A stretch of DNA of 64,000 nt from Symbiodinium natans (GCA_905221605.1 CAJNDS010002141.1:380878-444877), one strand, 5' to 3'. Numbered from the stretch's first letter, positions 10,060 to 20,536 are shown. Numbers and translations are program-made. The notes: generated by a model not told the origin, from the sequence alone.

Positions 10060-10510
10060 GGCGCGTAAAAGCGTAAAAGCGTAAATTTCGAAATTTCGTT
10101 TTTACCGTTTTACCGTCCGCGCTTCCTGCATCCTCAGTTTTGATCTACATGAACGTGTAAAAGCGTAACGGCGTAAAAGTGTAAAAGCGTAAATTTCGAA
10201 ATTTCGTTTTTACCGTTTTACCGTCTGCGCTTCCTGCATCCTAAGTTTTCCGCCGCGCGAGTCCAGCGTAACAGCGTAAAAGCGTAAAAGCGTAAATTTC
10301 GAAATTTCGTTTTTACCGTTTTACCGCCTGCGCTTCCTCCATCCTCAGTTTTCCGCCGCGCGCGTAAAAGCGTAAAAGCGTAAATTTCGAAATTTCGTTT
10401 TTACCATTTTACCACCTGCGCTTTCTGCATCCTCGGTTTTCGGCCGCGCGCGTCCAGCGTCAAAGCGTCAACGCATAAAACGTGCAAGCGTAAACTTGGA
10501 AATTTCGTTT
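10060..10510. repeat. Palindromic repeat array 1
   Basis: Five units spaced about 88-110 bp share the perfect palindrome AAATTTCGAAATTT (at about 10083, 10190, 10294, 10382 and a degraded one near 10492), flanked by GCGTAAAAGCGT and TTTTTACCGTTTTACC. The flanks extend the palindrome to about 40 bp. Between units lies GC-rich TGCGCTTCCTGCATCCTCAG. A matching array lies at 26995-27365. Confidence 0.85.
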
Positions 10511-11206
10511 TTGCTTTTTTACACTTTCCGTTGCGCGGGTTAAAGCGTACCATGCGATATTCCCTCCATCATGCGCCAGCTGCCGATGTGGTGCTAAGTG
10601 TTTGGGAGATCTGCACTGCAGAAATAGACTTCCAACGTGCTGCAAAGAGCTGGCTGGCGAGTGCGCTGCGGCTGGTCTACACCAGAATGTGCCTGGCTGA
10701 TAGAGCAGGCGCTTCTGTTTGATTCTGTTTTGCAGCCAAGCCAACCAAGAACAGCATATCAACTCTATCCCGCCTGCCTATAACTACCTACCGCTATCTA
10801 CCTAAAGTCAGCAACTACCCTAGAGAGGGAACCCTCAACTTTTCAGAGACAAATGAGTTGAGAGGCTGAAGAGGAAAGAGCTTGGGGTTGTAAGCTTTTT
10901 GGGTGCTTCCTGTGTTTCGCAGGGGAGGCCACGGGGGAGAAAAAAACATATAGAAAATCTGTATAAATACATATATATATATATACAGATTACATAACCA
11001 GGATATAGCAACAAACATACGATTGATTTGATATACTTATTGATTTGAAGTCATAGACGTTCCACCCTGCCGGCCGGTTCTCGACGCCTAGAGAAACCCG
11101 AGACCTTGATCCCCTGTAACCCTAAACCCTAAGCCCCAAACCCTAAACCCTAAATATCCTCCTTAAATCCTGGCCCCTAAGTTCTGAAACAAAAGTTGCT
11201 TGCAAG

Positions 11207-11280
11207 ATCAGTGGTTCCTCTGTGGAGCAGCTGGGCATAGACGATGCGCGGGTCGGAGCCGTGGATCTTCCTGTGCTGCT
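11207..11280 (+). CDS. Exon-like island
   Basis: After TTGCAAG the frame reads ISGSSVEQLGIDDARVGAV then DLPVLLELP, with no stop. The 3' end is uncertain: the frame stays open to about 11330 and candidate donors are not clear. It belongs to the same strand series as the ankyrin exons. Confidence 0.5.
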
Positions 11281-11610
11281 GGAATTGCCCATAGAGCCCA
11301 AGACCCCTCAATTAAGCCATAGACTTTAAAGTATTACCGGGATCCTTAGTATGACTTCAGGGAACGTTCTCTGGTTAAGGGCTCTCGGCCTCCCCTCTCG
11401 AAGGTTCTTTGGGGGCTACAGTTTGGGGAGCGGGGTTTTTTGCGGCACGAAGCCCTAGCCCCCAAACCCTACACTCGAAATCCCGAAGCCCTAAGCTCTG
11501 CAAATAGCCCTTCTTTGAGATTCACGATTCTTTTCGCCCAGTTACAGCTGTACTCATAACCCACCTCGAAACCCTGGCCCTAACATGGTTAACATTGGGT
11601 TCTCGGTACT

Positions 11611-11652
11611 GTTATAATTGGCTTGGTAAGTACCATGAACATCCAAGTGCAC
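11611..11652. mobile_element. Partial family-3 element
   Basis: GTTATAATTGGCTTGGTAAG and TACCATGAACATCCAAGTG match the right terminal repeat of the element at 42405-42559. The left half is missing. Confidence 0.5.
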
Positions 11653-11707
11653 CCTAAACCCCGCTCTGTAAGAGGGTAGGAACCTAAACTCTAAACCAAG
11701 CCTTCAG

Positions 11708-11757
11708 GTGACTACGCCTTGGCTGCTATGGGCCAGTGGACTACGTACACCAGCGAG
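11708..11757 (+). CDS. Exon-like island
   Basis: Fifty bases between CCTTCAG and GTCCAGGGTTTAGGG. They read DYALAAMGQWTTYTSE. Short but clean, with the telomere-like repeat starting 5 bp after the donor. Confidence 0.55.
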
Positions 11758-12029
11758 GTCCAGGGTTTAGGGTTTAGGGTAAGCTCTTCCATCGGGATTC
11801 TCAAGATGCTTCGGGCAGCGAACGGGCAGCCGTCACTGTCGCCGCCAGTGTCTCTCTCGCATAATCCACATATTCTCATAAATTGATTCGAGACCGAGCT
11901 GACAACAAACAGCTACTAAATGTGAGTACTTCTTTGACGCTTCTTGCCTTCATGGAGTCCCGCTCATGTGAACATGGGGGATGTTACTTTCTGCCGGTCA
12001 AGACTTGCTTTGCACGCCCGCGCGATTGG

Positions 12030-12870
12030 ACCTTCTCCACTTCTGGAGCCAATGCTGGCAAGTTACTTCGAAAACATCTTGCGCTGCATGAGAAGCATGC
12101 CAGTCAGCGAGATCAGCTGTCAGCCGTAGCCGAGCGAACAACTCGTTTAGAAAACGGTTTTCGCTGCCGGTGTGGTCGAGAAGGAAGCATTGGCGTCATG
12201 TGCCATCATGTTTGCTCGACAGCCAGGGGAGCTGGCGGCCGCCTTTTGAAGAGAGCACGTGGAGAGTCGCCCGCCGTCTCTAGTAAGCCTGCTAAGCGTA
12301 GGCGGCGATGCGTGCAGGTCTTGGCCGTGACATCTCCCAGGGCTGCTGTCCCTGGCGGAGCCTTCCCCGAAGATTTGACCCAAGGTCCTTACGCGGAGCT
12401 TACTGACCAGTTTCAACGCCAAGATGCCGGCAGCGTCACAAGCTTCTTGCGTGCCATGAATGTGACCTGCATGCTGGCGCCTCCCTTGCCTGTGCCAAGC
12501 GCTGGCCTGGCGCCGGACGACAAGCCGCTGCGTGTGGCTTCGTGCATATTACGCACAAAACCTTTCTATACTTTCGCATTGCAAACAAACGCTTTCTTAC
12601 TACTAGCAACGACGTGCTTGCAACTGCCGCGCAGTCCAGGTTGGAGACTTCTGTATCTGGCCTGGTGCGCCTTCTGTGTACGCCTGCGTCACTGCTCTGA
12701 CGGAGGACTCCGTCCAGGCGATGCGGTTTGCCCCGTATCCCACGTCCGGTCCTTGTACTTGCCCCGGCCACGCCAAGTCAGGGCGCTGCTGGCGTGCCAA
12801 GCCAGACCAGCCGAAAACCTTGCCACGTCAGGGTCTCCAGCGTGCGGTTCCTCTGTTGCCACGGCAGAGC
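12030..12870 (+). CDS. 5' exons of transposase-like gene, unknown domain
   Basis: A long open region without telomere-like repeat. The frame around 12040-12560 reads a basic, Arg-rich segment with an NLS-like KPAKRRRR and Cys/His groups (FRCRCGREGSIGVMCHH). Another frame (12676-12870) reads CTCPGHAKSGRCW, so an intron or frame change lies between about 12560 and 12680. A donor at GTGGGTTGTTT (about 12876) precedes the intron leading to 13071. No true start codon could be fixed. The function is inferred only from the following exons. Confidence 0.4.
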
Positions 12871-12875
12871 TCAGG

Positions 12876-13070
12876 TGGGTTGTTTTTGCTATTGGGAGGG
12901 CACACGGAAGATGTCACTGTCCTTTAGGACGCCTCTGTAGAAGTGCCCTGAACCCAGGGCTTGCTTTAGGGTTCCCAAAGCTGTAGAGAAACCACACATG
13001 TAGCCCTACCTACTAAGAGGGGGCCTGGGAAACAACGTATGCGCCGCAGGCAAGCCTGCGCCCATCCACA
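12876..13070. other. Intron with sequence shared with 21370-21600
   Basis: It runs from GTGGGTTG to ATCCACAG. AAACCACACATGTAGCCC and ATGCGCCGCAGGCAAGCC recur with few changes at about 21380 and 21552. The shared block suggests a mobile or duplicated intron sequence. Confidence 0.5.
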
Positions 13071-14080
13071 GCTGCTGCTATGGGATCGTCTCGGACGACG
13101 TTGCTTTTACAGCTCCACTATCAACCGAAGATTCTGCCGCCGCACGCATGCTGCTCCCGGGTGCAGGTGGTGGTCCTAACACGGACAGCCATGATGCAAA
13201 TAACCCAGATCTGCCGCCGAACGCCCTCCGGCTACTGAACGACCTCATCACAATGCCCGTCTCCTTCGATGCCATGCCAACAGCTTGTCCACATCGTGAC
13301 GATGCTACTCCATGTTGCGTGGTAGCGCATGGCACTTACACCGGTCCTCGTGTGCTCACAGCCTCCGGCGTGTATCGCGCGCGTGTGCAGCGCGTGCGTT
13401 GCAAAACACACGGCGCTGTCTGGACGCCGTTGCGCGCCAATCACGTGTCCACCCGCTCCTGCACGGGAGACATCCTGCACGGTTGCATTCTTGACGGCAA
13501 CTACTGGCCCCGTGCTTTTCGCTTGTGGCAGGACACTGAAGACATGCTTGTCCTGGAGCGAGATCTCCGAGATGCTACTGCTGACAGGCTCTGCGTTTCT
13601 CTGGCCAGGCATTCTCTCCGTCCCAGCTTGAGCGCCGTGGCGCAAGCAACGCTTGTGCAAGCCTTAACGCAGTTCCTCCTTGAAACCCCTACGCGGCAGT
13701 TGCTCAAGGAAATACTTTGCGACTACATGACTTCTGCTGTGGCGCCCCGTGTTCATGCTCTGGCGCAGCCTCTAGTCGCTACCCAGGGAGCCTTACTCAA
13801 CATGGACTTCAGCGCTTGCGATGCCCGACAGCTGCGACCCCGGCGCCGACGACGAGCCTTGGGCGAGACGCGCCCGCGACAAACTTTTGGGGGGGTTACT
13901 GGCTTGGACGATTGCTTGCTCCTGCCACCACTTCTCACCAGTGGAGAAGACGGAACTACCAAGCATCGCCTACTGCAAGAATGCATGCAGCGCCTTGGTT
14001 TTTTTGATCCGTCGGGTTTCTGCGCACACGTCTCTCACTTCCTTTCTAGAAGTTCTCGTTCTCAACCTTTCTTTCCCTGG
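13071..14080 (+). CDS. Candidate DDE transposase, N-terminal exon
   Basis: Open frame from the CCACAG acceptor. It has a zinc-binding-like segment (CPHRDDATPCC, later VRCKTHGAVW), then a helical region, then ALLNMDFSACDA, which resembles the first RNase-H strand carrying a catalytic Asp, and a Cys after GFFDPSG. The frame stops at 14081, probably inside an intron whose donor lies near 14018-14050. A KDZ-type or other DDE transposase is possible; the family match is from pattern memory and weak. There is no telomere-like repeat here. Confidence 0.45.
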
Positions 14081-14214
14081 TAGCACTAGCAAGGCCAACC
14101 CCCTTCCACTTTGTTTTTTTGAAAACTCCCCCCCGACAAGTCTGATGACAAATGCACGGTTCCAGAGGCAGCACCCTCAACACGGAAACCCGTCCAGGAT
14201 GCTGGCAGCCGCAG

Positions 14215-14770
14215 GCAAGCGCCCCGTCGGCGTCAATGTAGATGACATCGAGAAAAGTTTCAACACCGTGGCCCATTGTCTGGAGACATGTTTCCCTGGA
14301 TGCGTGAGGCACATTGATGCGGACTGCGCTGAGCAAGACCTGCCAGCGTGGGCGTGCACACACATCCGCGCTGGCGGAATTGTCATAAACCTCAAAGCTC
14401 GCGCCGCTTGGGGAATAGAAATTGGAGAGGACCCCCTCCACGTCTACAAGCGGCTTCTGGAATCTCTTGACTTCCGCAGTCGTGAAGCTGCTTTTGCAGC
14501 CAGATGCTTGCAGGCTCTCCTGTCATCCACTAACCCAGCCAACCGTCATTGCGCCGACAGGCGCGACGAGAACGTCGGAGCCACGCGTGCCAGGCCGCGT
14601 AGTGACTTGTGGGTTCACTTCGACGCTTGGGAGTCGCGGAGGCCGCCGGCAGTGGCAGACATTCTGCGCTCCTACTTCCAAGGATTTTCCTTCCCTCACA
14701 ATGCTGCCACAGTCCTTGCGCAGGGCATGGACCAAGACTGGGCCCATCCCACCTCTGGGAAGTTGCGCGG
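14215..14770 (+). CDS. Candidate DDE transposase, middle exon
   Basis: After GCCGCAG the frame reads KRPVGVNVDDIEKSFN and includes CVRHIDADCAEQDL and GEDPLHVYKRLLESL. These could carry the second catalytic Asp and its following D..H motif. It ends near a GC-rich stretch at 14765. The following piece (14790-14935) contains a CA microsatellite and reads as intron although no stop interrupts it. Confidence 0.4.
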
Positions 14771-14832
14771 CGCCTGTCCATGTCTTTGGTGGAGGGGTTT
14801 GGGGTTTAGGCTCCATGCAGGGACACACGTCC

Positions 14833-14851
14833 ACACACACACACAGACACG
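14833..14851. repeat. CA microsatellite in intron
   Basis: ACACACACACACAGACAC between coding-like segments, consistent with intron sequence. Confidence 0.7.
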
Positions 14852-14936
14852 CATACACCCACAGTTCGCTTCTCCTATTGATTGTGTTACTATATTCCTG
14901 TGTGTTAACACTTTCCTACATTGTCCAGTCACGCCA

Positions 14937-15665
14937 AGGTTGCTGCCGCGTTGTGCCAAAGCGGTCGTGTACCGAGATGTGGCCTTAGCGGGCCGCTGCA
15001 GTAAGCGCGACGTGCGGCTCCTACTTGCGCAGCACCTGTATCCCGATGCCTTGAGCACCCACGAGTTCCAGAAGGAGCTGTCTCTCTTGTCCGACCTCCT
15101 CAGCCAAGTACTTTTCCAGGAAGCGCGAGCGTCCGGTAGCGGCCTTTGGTACAAGCAGCAGCTGGCTTACCTCAAACATGTGCGCCAGCGTCCCATCTTC
15201 AGTCGGGACGGCGCCGTTCAGCAGGCGTCGGTCAAGCCCGGATCTCTGGCCGCGCCCGCTGGAGGCAGCTCATTCCAGCACGCTTGTCGACTGCAGTCCC
15301 GCACATTCATTGCGCGTGGAGTGGTGGCTGCGTACCGCAGCAAGCTGTGGGCAATCCAGGCGGGTCGTCGGGTATCCCTCGGGACGGTGGGGACCGAGCG
15401 TGCGTGGCGCAACCTGCAACGCTCCAGTCGCAACAAGACACGCACTGTGTCGGATGCCCGGACCCGTCAGCTGCTCTCGCTGACTCGGTGGCTGCGCGAG
15501 GCTCAGGGTCGGCTCATGGCAAAATCCCAGGTGTCGCATCTAGGCAACGATGCCAGAGGAAACATGCAGTTGCTTCTGCACACTGAAAGGTTCGCTGCCA
15601 GTATGATCCACGGAAGTGCAACAGATGCCCACCTGCATAGCATTAGTTCAACCAATCCCGCCTAA
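14937..15665 (+). CDS. Candidate DDE transposase, C-terminal exon
   Basis: After ACGCCAAG the frame reads LLPRCAKAVVYRDVALAG, continues open, and ends at TAA 15663-15665. SLGTVGTERAWRNLQRSSRN could supply the catalytic Glu (E followed by W and a basic helix), as in many DDE enzymes. Spacing to the previous Asp is long and contains a helical region. The triad is a hypothesis; no family is claimed. Confidence 0.45.
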   Translation, partial: RLLPRCAKAVVYRDVALAGRCSKRDVRLLLAQHLYPDALSTHEFQKELSLLSDLLSQVLFQEARASGSGLWYKQQLAYLKHVRQRPIFSRDGAVQQASVKPGSLAAPAGGSSFQHACRLQSRTFIARGVVAAYRSKLWAIQAGRRVSLGTVGTERAWRNLQRSSRNKTRTVSDARTRQLLSLTRWLREAQGRLMAKSQVSHLGNDARGNMQLLLHTERFAASMIHGSATDAHLHSISSTNPA

Positions 15666-15954
15666 CGCGAGTGATGCTGCGCGGTGACCAAAACATGCAC
15701 CTGCTCCGGTTGCTCTTCCTCGCTGCCGCAGTACTGCAGACGCAGCTCAGGGTTGAATCAAGGCACGCCCGGCCCTCTATCCCACAACAGCACTTCTCGG
15801 AGAAGTGCAACTGAAACTGTCGGGCCCATGGCTGCTGTGCAAACAGTGACCGCTCTGCCTCAAAACGAGAAACACACTGGAAGTAAGCACAGCCGCTTCA
15901 AAACCTCAGCGCTCAGGGTTCAAACCAGACTCGAGAAGAGTTTCCAAGCACACA

Positions 15955-18097
15955 CCGAAGCAGTCGTATGGCATGCGACTGGTTTCTCCTCAAGCGTAGC
16001 CTCCTTGCATAGTCGTATCCCCACAGCTTTCACCATCGCAGGCGGACATCGTGGCCTCCTTTTGGCGGACATCGTGGCCTCCTTTCTCTTTCTGAAGGAC
16101 TTGGGGGGAAGCCGGGCGGTTGGCTCAGGGTCCAGTCATTGCGAGGGAAGAGTTTCCAAGCGCACCCAGGAAGCAGTCGTATGGCATACGAGTGGTTTCT
16201 CATCAAGCGTAGCCCCCCTGCATAGTCGTATCCCCAGTCGTGTGGCATGCGACTGGTTTCTCCTCAAGCGTAGCCTCCTTGCATAGTCGTATCCCCACAG
16301 CTTTCACCATCGCAGGCGGACATCGTGGCCCCCTTTTGGCGGACATCGTGGCCTCCTTTCTCTTTCTGAAGGACTTGGGGGGAAGCCGGGCGGTTGGCTC
16401 AGGGTCCAGTCATGGCGAGGGAAGAGTTTCCCAGCGCACCCAGGAAGCAGTCGTATGGCATACGAGTGGTTTCTCATCAAGCGTAGCCCCCCTGCATAGT
16501 CGTATCCCCAGTCGTGTGGCATGCGACTGGTTTCTCCTCAAGCGTAGCCTCCTTGCATAGTCGTATCCCCACAGCTTTCACCATCGCAGGCGGACATTGT
16601 GGCCTCCTTTTGGCGGACATCGTGGCCTCCTTTCTCTTTCTAAAGGACTTGGGGGGAAGCCGGGCGGTTGGCTCAGGGTCCAGTCATTGCGAGGGCAGAG
16701 TTTCCAAGCGCCCCCAGGAAGCAGTCGTATGGCATGCGAGCTCAAGCGTAGCCTCCTGGCATAGTCGTATCCCCACAGCTTTCACCGTCGCAGGCGGACA
16801 TCGTGGCCTCCTTTTGGCGGACATCGTGGCCTCCTTTCTCTTTCTCAAGGACTTGGGGGGAAGCCGGGCGGTTGGCTCAGGGTCCAGTCATGGCGAGGGA
16901 AGAGTTTCCCAGCGCACCCAGGAAGCAGTCGTATGGCATACGAGTGGTTTCTCATCAAGCGTAGCCCCCCTGCATAGTCGTATCCCCAGTCGTGTGGCAT
17001 GCGACTGGTTTCTCCTCAAGCGTAGCCTCCTTGCATAGTCGTATCCCCACAGCTTTCACCATCGCAGGCGGACATTGTGGCCTCCTTTTGGCGGACATCG
17101 TGGCCTCCTTTCTCTTTCTAAAGGACTTGGGGGGAAGCCGGGCGGTTGGCTCAGGGTCCAGTCATTGCGAGGGCAGAGTTTCCAAGCGCCCCCAGGAAGC
17201 AGTCGTATGGCATGCGAGCTCAAGCGTAGCCTCCTGGCATAGTCGTATCCCCACAGCTTTCACCGTCGCAGGCGGACATCGTGGCCTCCTTTTGGCGGAC
17301 ATCGTGGCCTCCTTTCTCTTTCTAAAGGACTTGGGGGGAAGCCGGGCGGTTGGCTCAGGGTCCAGTCATGGCGAGGGAAGAGTTTCCCAGCGCACCCAGG
17401 AAGCAGTCGTATGGCATACGAGTGGTTTCTCATCAAGCGTAGCCCCCCTGCATAGTCGTATCCCCAGTCGTGTGGCATGCGACTGGTTTCTCCTCAAGCG
17501 TAGCCTCCTTGCATAGTCGTATCCCCACAGCTTTCACCATCGCAGGCGGACATTGTGGCCTCCTTTTGGCGGACATCGTGGCCTCCTTTCTCTTTCTAAA
17601 GGACTTGGGGGGAAGCCGGGCGGTTGGCTCAGGGTCCAGTCATTGCGAGGGCAGAGTTTCCAAGCGCCCCCAGGAAGCAGTCGTATGGCATGCGAGCTCA
17701 AGCGTAGCCTCCTGGCATAGTCGTATCCCCACAGCTTTCACCGTCGCAGGCGGACATCGTGGCCTCCTTTTGGCGGACATCCTGGCCTCCTTTCTCTTTC
17801 TCAAGGACTTGGGGGGAAGCCGGGCGGTTGGCTCAGGGTCCAGTCATTGCGAGGGCAGAGTTTCCCAGCGCACCCAGGAAGCAGTCGTATGACATACGAG
17901 TGGTTTCTCATCAAGCGTAGCCACCCTGCATAGTCGTATCCCTAGTCGTGTGGCATCCGACTGGTTTCTCCTCAAGCGTAGCCCCCTTGCATAGTCGTAT
18001 CCCCACAGTCGCAGGCGGACATCGTGGCCTCCTGTTGGCGGACATCGTGGCCTCCTTTCTCTTTCTGAAGGACTTGGGGGAACCGGGCGGTTTAGCT
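15955..18097. repeat. Higher-order tandem array (274/204-bp units)
   Basis: The sequence around GGCATGCGACTGGTTTC recurs at about 15970, 16247, 16521, 16999, 17477 and (degraded) 17956: spacing 274, 274, 478, 478, 478. The 478-bp unit is a 274-bp monomer plus a 204-bp monomer lacking about 70 bp. Each monomer holds a doubled GCGGACATCGTGGCCTCC and near-palindromes around CAGTCGTATGGCATACGA. Lengths are not multiples of three, so the long open frames across it are accidental. Confidence 0.9.
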
Positions 18098-18384
18098 TGA
18101 GGTTAGCTCAAGCCTCTGCTGCCAAGAGTTTTGGGGTTCTGCCATCAATCATTGACAGCTCGTGAAGGGTCCACTTGCACGTGTCTCCTGTGTCACCTCT
18201 GTGGCTTGCTGCCGTTGCACGTGTCTTCCCGGAGATGCCGGAACTCGAAAGCTGTCATCCTCAGTCCAAAGCAGTGGCAGACATTTTCAGGGTTTTCCAG
18301 TTCTCCAGACATGCGTGCCTCACAACCAAATGACTCATAAAGCGGTAACGCAGACTTTTTACACTTCTTCTGCTACCTGTCCCC

Positions 18385-19860
18385 ATGGATGAGATGAGTT
18401 CCTGCCACGCGGCAGCCTCTCATGACCAAGATCCTACCGAACCAACGGCGGCACAACCAAGCTCCGGCGAGGCCCCTGCAGACACAAGACCCGAGGAGGA
18501 TCAGCTGCTTGCAGACGCCCGGGCAAGCGCCAAGGATGCTAAGGATGAGCAGTTGGCAGTAGACGATGTCTCCTCCAGCCAGAAAACTCCCAAACCTTTG
18601 AGCTTCGTTCTGGACGCCCTTGAGGAAGAGTCCAAGGATCAGTACAACCAGATGGTGGCCCGGATCTGCCAGAGCCAGGACCCGGGTAAGGAAGCAGTGG
18701 ACCGACTCAGGGCAGCAGCTGTGGCTGCTTGGCAAGCAGCCTGCGTGAAGCAGATGCAGCCAGATATGGATGCGGCCGACACCATGGCCCTGCAACGCAT
18801 CCTTGCGCAGGGCCCCGTGGCGGAGCCGTTGCTCGAAGCTTTCCATGACCAGTGGAGCCGAAAAGTTTACGACGAGGACGCCGTCGGCCGCTCCCTCGAT
18901 CTTAGACACAAGCCGCAGTCGATGACGCTCAAGGAGTACATGAAGAGCGTTTCCCAGGAGTTCTATAGCGACTTGCTCGATGACAGGGCCTCCATCGACC
19001 CGCTTCAGATGCAGCGAGAGACTCCGCTGACACAGGTCGCTGCTGTCGAAGTGGCGCACGCCTTGGCCCGGCTGAGCGCAGGCCACGGACTTCCCCCAGA
19101 CGGCCATGTGGTCCATGCCCAGTTCCAAGGCTTGTCCAAGTACCTCTGGAATGGTCCCCTGCAGCATGCCAAGCTGACCAAGGCGATTCCTCAGAGCGAA
19201 AGTGAGTGGGACATTGCCAACGCAAAGTTGGCGCAGCTGATCATAGGCGAGAGTGCTTCTGGCAAGGACAATGCCAAGAGTCTTCTGGCAACCTGGATGA
19301 AAGACTTGCGGGGACAGGCTCCTGTCATGTCCAGGGAGGCTTTACTGGAGCAAGGAAATATAACTATTTCCGGCATTTTCAACCGATTGAAGGCCGCAGA
19401 CAGCAACCTTCAAGTCGTCAATCCGGAATTAGAAAAAGTGCTACAGGGCCGCAAGCGCGACGTCTACTTGCAGGATTCACAAATGATAGAGCTCTTAGAC
19501 GGCACGGCTACAGGGAAGGCCAATGGGAATGAAGACACAGTGCTCACTGCAAACGCTTGGGCATCTCTCGGAAGCCAGCTCAAGGTTTACGTGTCACAAC
19601 TCGCAGGGGATGCCTGCGCCCGGTTCCGCTTCTCGCCCTCCTTCATAGATGATCACGCAGTGGCGGACACAGCGTTCGAAGAGAAATTGCTGCCCAGGCG
19701 GTGCTCTCAGGCGCTAGCAGTGAGTGTGCTGAAGGCGATCCTGGCAGCTCAGCACCGCGTTGCTCCCCCGGAACAGAGCAGCAAGGGCAGTGCCGAGGAA
19801 GATCCGATCCGCCTGCGACAGCCTAAGCGCAAACGAGACTTCCTTGTCGAAAGCTTCTTT
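18385..19860 (+). CDS. Unknown protein, first exon
   Basis: ATG at 18385 opens 497 codons. The first 60 residues are acidic and Ser/Ala-rich, then a mostly helical region follows, including a stretch like LDLRHKPQSMTLKEYMKSV. A basic tail PKRKRD near 19825-19845 may be an NLS. The last codons before the stop at 19876-19878 look intronic: FFLSLYI follows a pyrimidine-rich change in composition. No known domain recognised. It probably continues through 19930-21079. Confidence 0.6.
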
Positions 19861-19930
19861 TTAAGTCTGTATATCTAGTACGCCCCAAGGCCTCCTGCCT
19901 TTCTTTCTTTCCGGACCTATGCCAAGCAAG

Positions 19931-20043
19931 GACAGAAGAACGATGGGCAAGAAGAACCAGCAGCCGGCAAAGAAGACAAACAGCCTGCTGTCAACATGCT
20001 CAGCCCAGAGGCCGTTCCACATCAGCTGCTGCCCTCCATCAAG
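19931..20043 (+). CDS. Unknown protein, second exon
   Basis: After ATGCCAAG the best frame reads GQKNDGQEEPAAGKEDKQ then PAVNMLSPEAVPHQLLPSIK. A Gly/Glu-rich linker like this fits the acidic protein upstream. The next in-frame stop lies beyond 20110, and a short intron of about 41 bp (20044-20084) is needed to reach the following exon. Confidence 0.45.
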
Positions 20044-20084
20044 CCTAAGGAACCCCTTCATACTCACTCACGCCTGCCTTTCAG

Positions 20085-20188
20085 GTCCCAACGACATCCT
20101 GGTCGCCAGGCGCTATCATGATCCTGGCTGGATACACCGATGGCGGCGCCCAGGCCACCAACAAGTGCGCGGGCAGTGCCTTGCCTCT
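20085..20188 (+). CDS. Unknown protein, third exon
   Basis: After CTTTCAG the frame reads VPTTSWSPGAIMILAGYTD then GGAQATNKCAGSA. Clean coding composition; the donor near 20185 is not canonical. Confidence 0.5.
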
Positions 20189-20289
20189 CACGCATGCCTT
20201 GCATTAAACCTGTGTGGTCAGCTGCGACACATGAACCGTGCTCCTGGGTATGTGCCTGCTCTTGTACACGTGCCTTTTCCTTAGCCCAG

Positions 20290-20471
20290 GTCCCTTCATC
20301 TCGGCTGTGAAGAAAACGTACTCTAAGATCGGAGCGTTGGCTGATGGTAACTTGGCAGTACGCAATGGGCTTCTGCGTGTCGCGGTGCCGGGAGCGCCCT
20401 TGGACACCACAGTACGCCTGCTCGATGCCCTGGCAGCGGGGGCAAAATGTGATGTTTTTGCCGCCAACCAG
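20290..20471 (+). CDS. Unknown protein, fourth exon
   Basis: After GCCCAG the frame reads GPFISAVKKTYSKIGALAD and runs to CDVFAANQ at 20471. The downstream border is a GC donor (CAG|GCCAGA) and phase 0, matching the next exon. Confidence 0.6.
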
Positions 20472-20536
20472 GCCAGACAATGCACTGCGTGCCTCTGTGT
20501 CTGATTCTCTGCCTTCAAGTCTCCACTTCTGCGCAG
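20472..20536 (+). other. GC-AG intron, 65 bp
   Basis: Starts GCCAGACAATG and ends TTCTGCGCAG. Removing it joins CDVFAANQ to VFLERKLLAI in phase 0. GC donors are common in dinoflagellates. Confidence 0.6.

Larger units (their letters stand above)
8740..11206. other. Repeat-rich stretch, no firm exon
   Basis: Holds an AT-rich patch (8720-8800), CCCTAAA/TTTAGGG fragments, a family-7 repeat (9316-9437), the palindromic array at 10060-10510 and an (AT)n patch near 10967-10988. Unique pieces near 8900-9015 and 10531-10722 stay open briefly but lack recognisable content. Confidence 0.45.
4411..11757 (+). other. Gene span: ankyrin-repeat protein in telomere-like introns
   Basis: Span of the + strand exon series at 4411, 5206, 5655, 6210, 6370, 6583, 7045, 7578, 8233, 8650, 11207 and 11708. 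Several islands match ankyrin consensus pieces (GATAVMFAA, VERLIEAKADVNAE, RYGATALDMV). Exons 6370-6466 and 6583-6637 join in phase across a candidate GT-AG intron. Not every neighbouring pair joins in phase, so some exons or borders are missing or wrong. Ankyrin proteins are protein-binding scaffolds; a specific role cannot be inferred. Confidence 0.6.

Noticed and set aside
10060..10510. CRISPR-like array
   Set aside because: Spacers are similar to each other and the repeats are long palindromes; no cas genes and a eukaryotic context.
10531..10722. A 63-codon frame after the palindromic array
   Set aside because: No acceptor/donor context and no recognisable content; a chance frame cannot be excluded.
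15684..17892. Repeated 140-200 residue frames across the satellite
   Set aside because: Units of 274 and 478 bp shift the frame by one each time, so no protein is conserved from unit to unit.
18373..19167. 264-residue frame on the minus strand
   Set aside because: Shadow of the strongly coding + strand frame at 18385; its Leu/Gly/His-rich composition is typical of an antisense frame.
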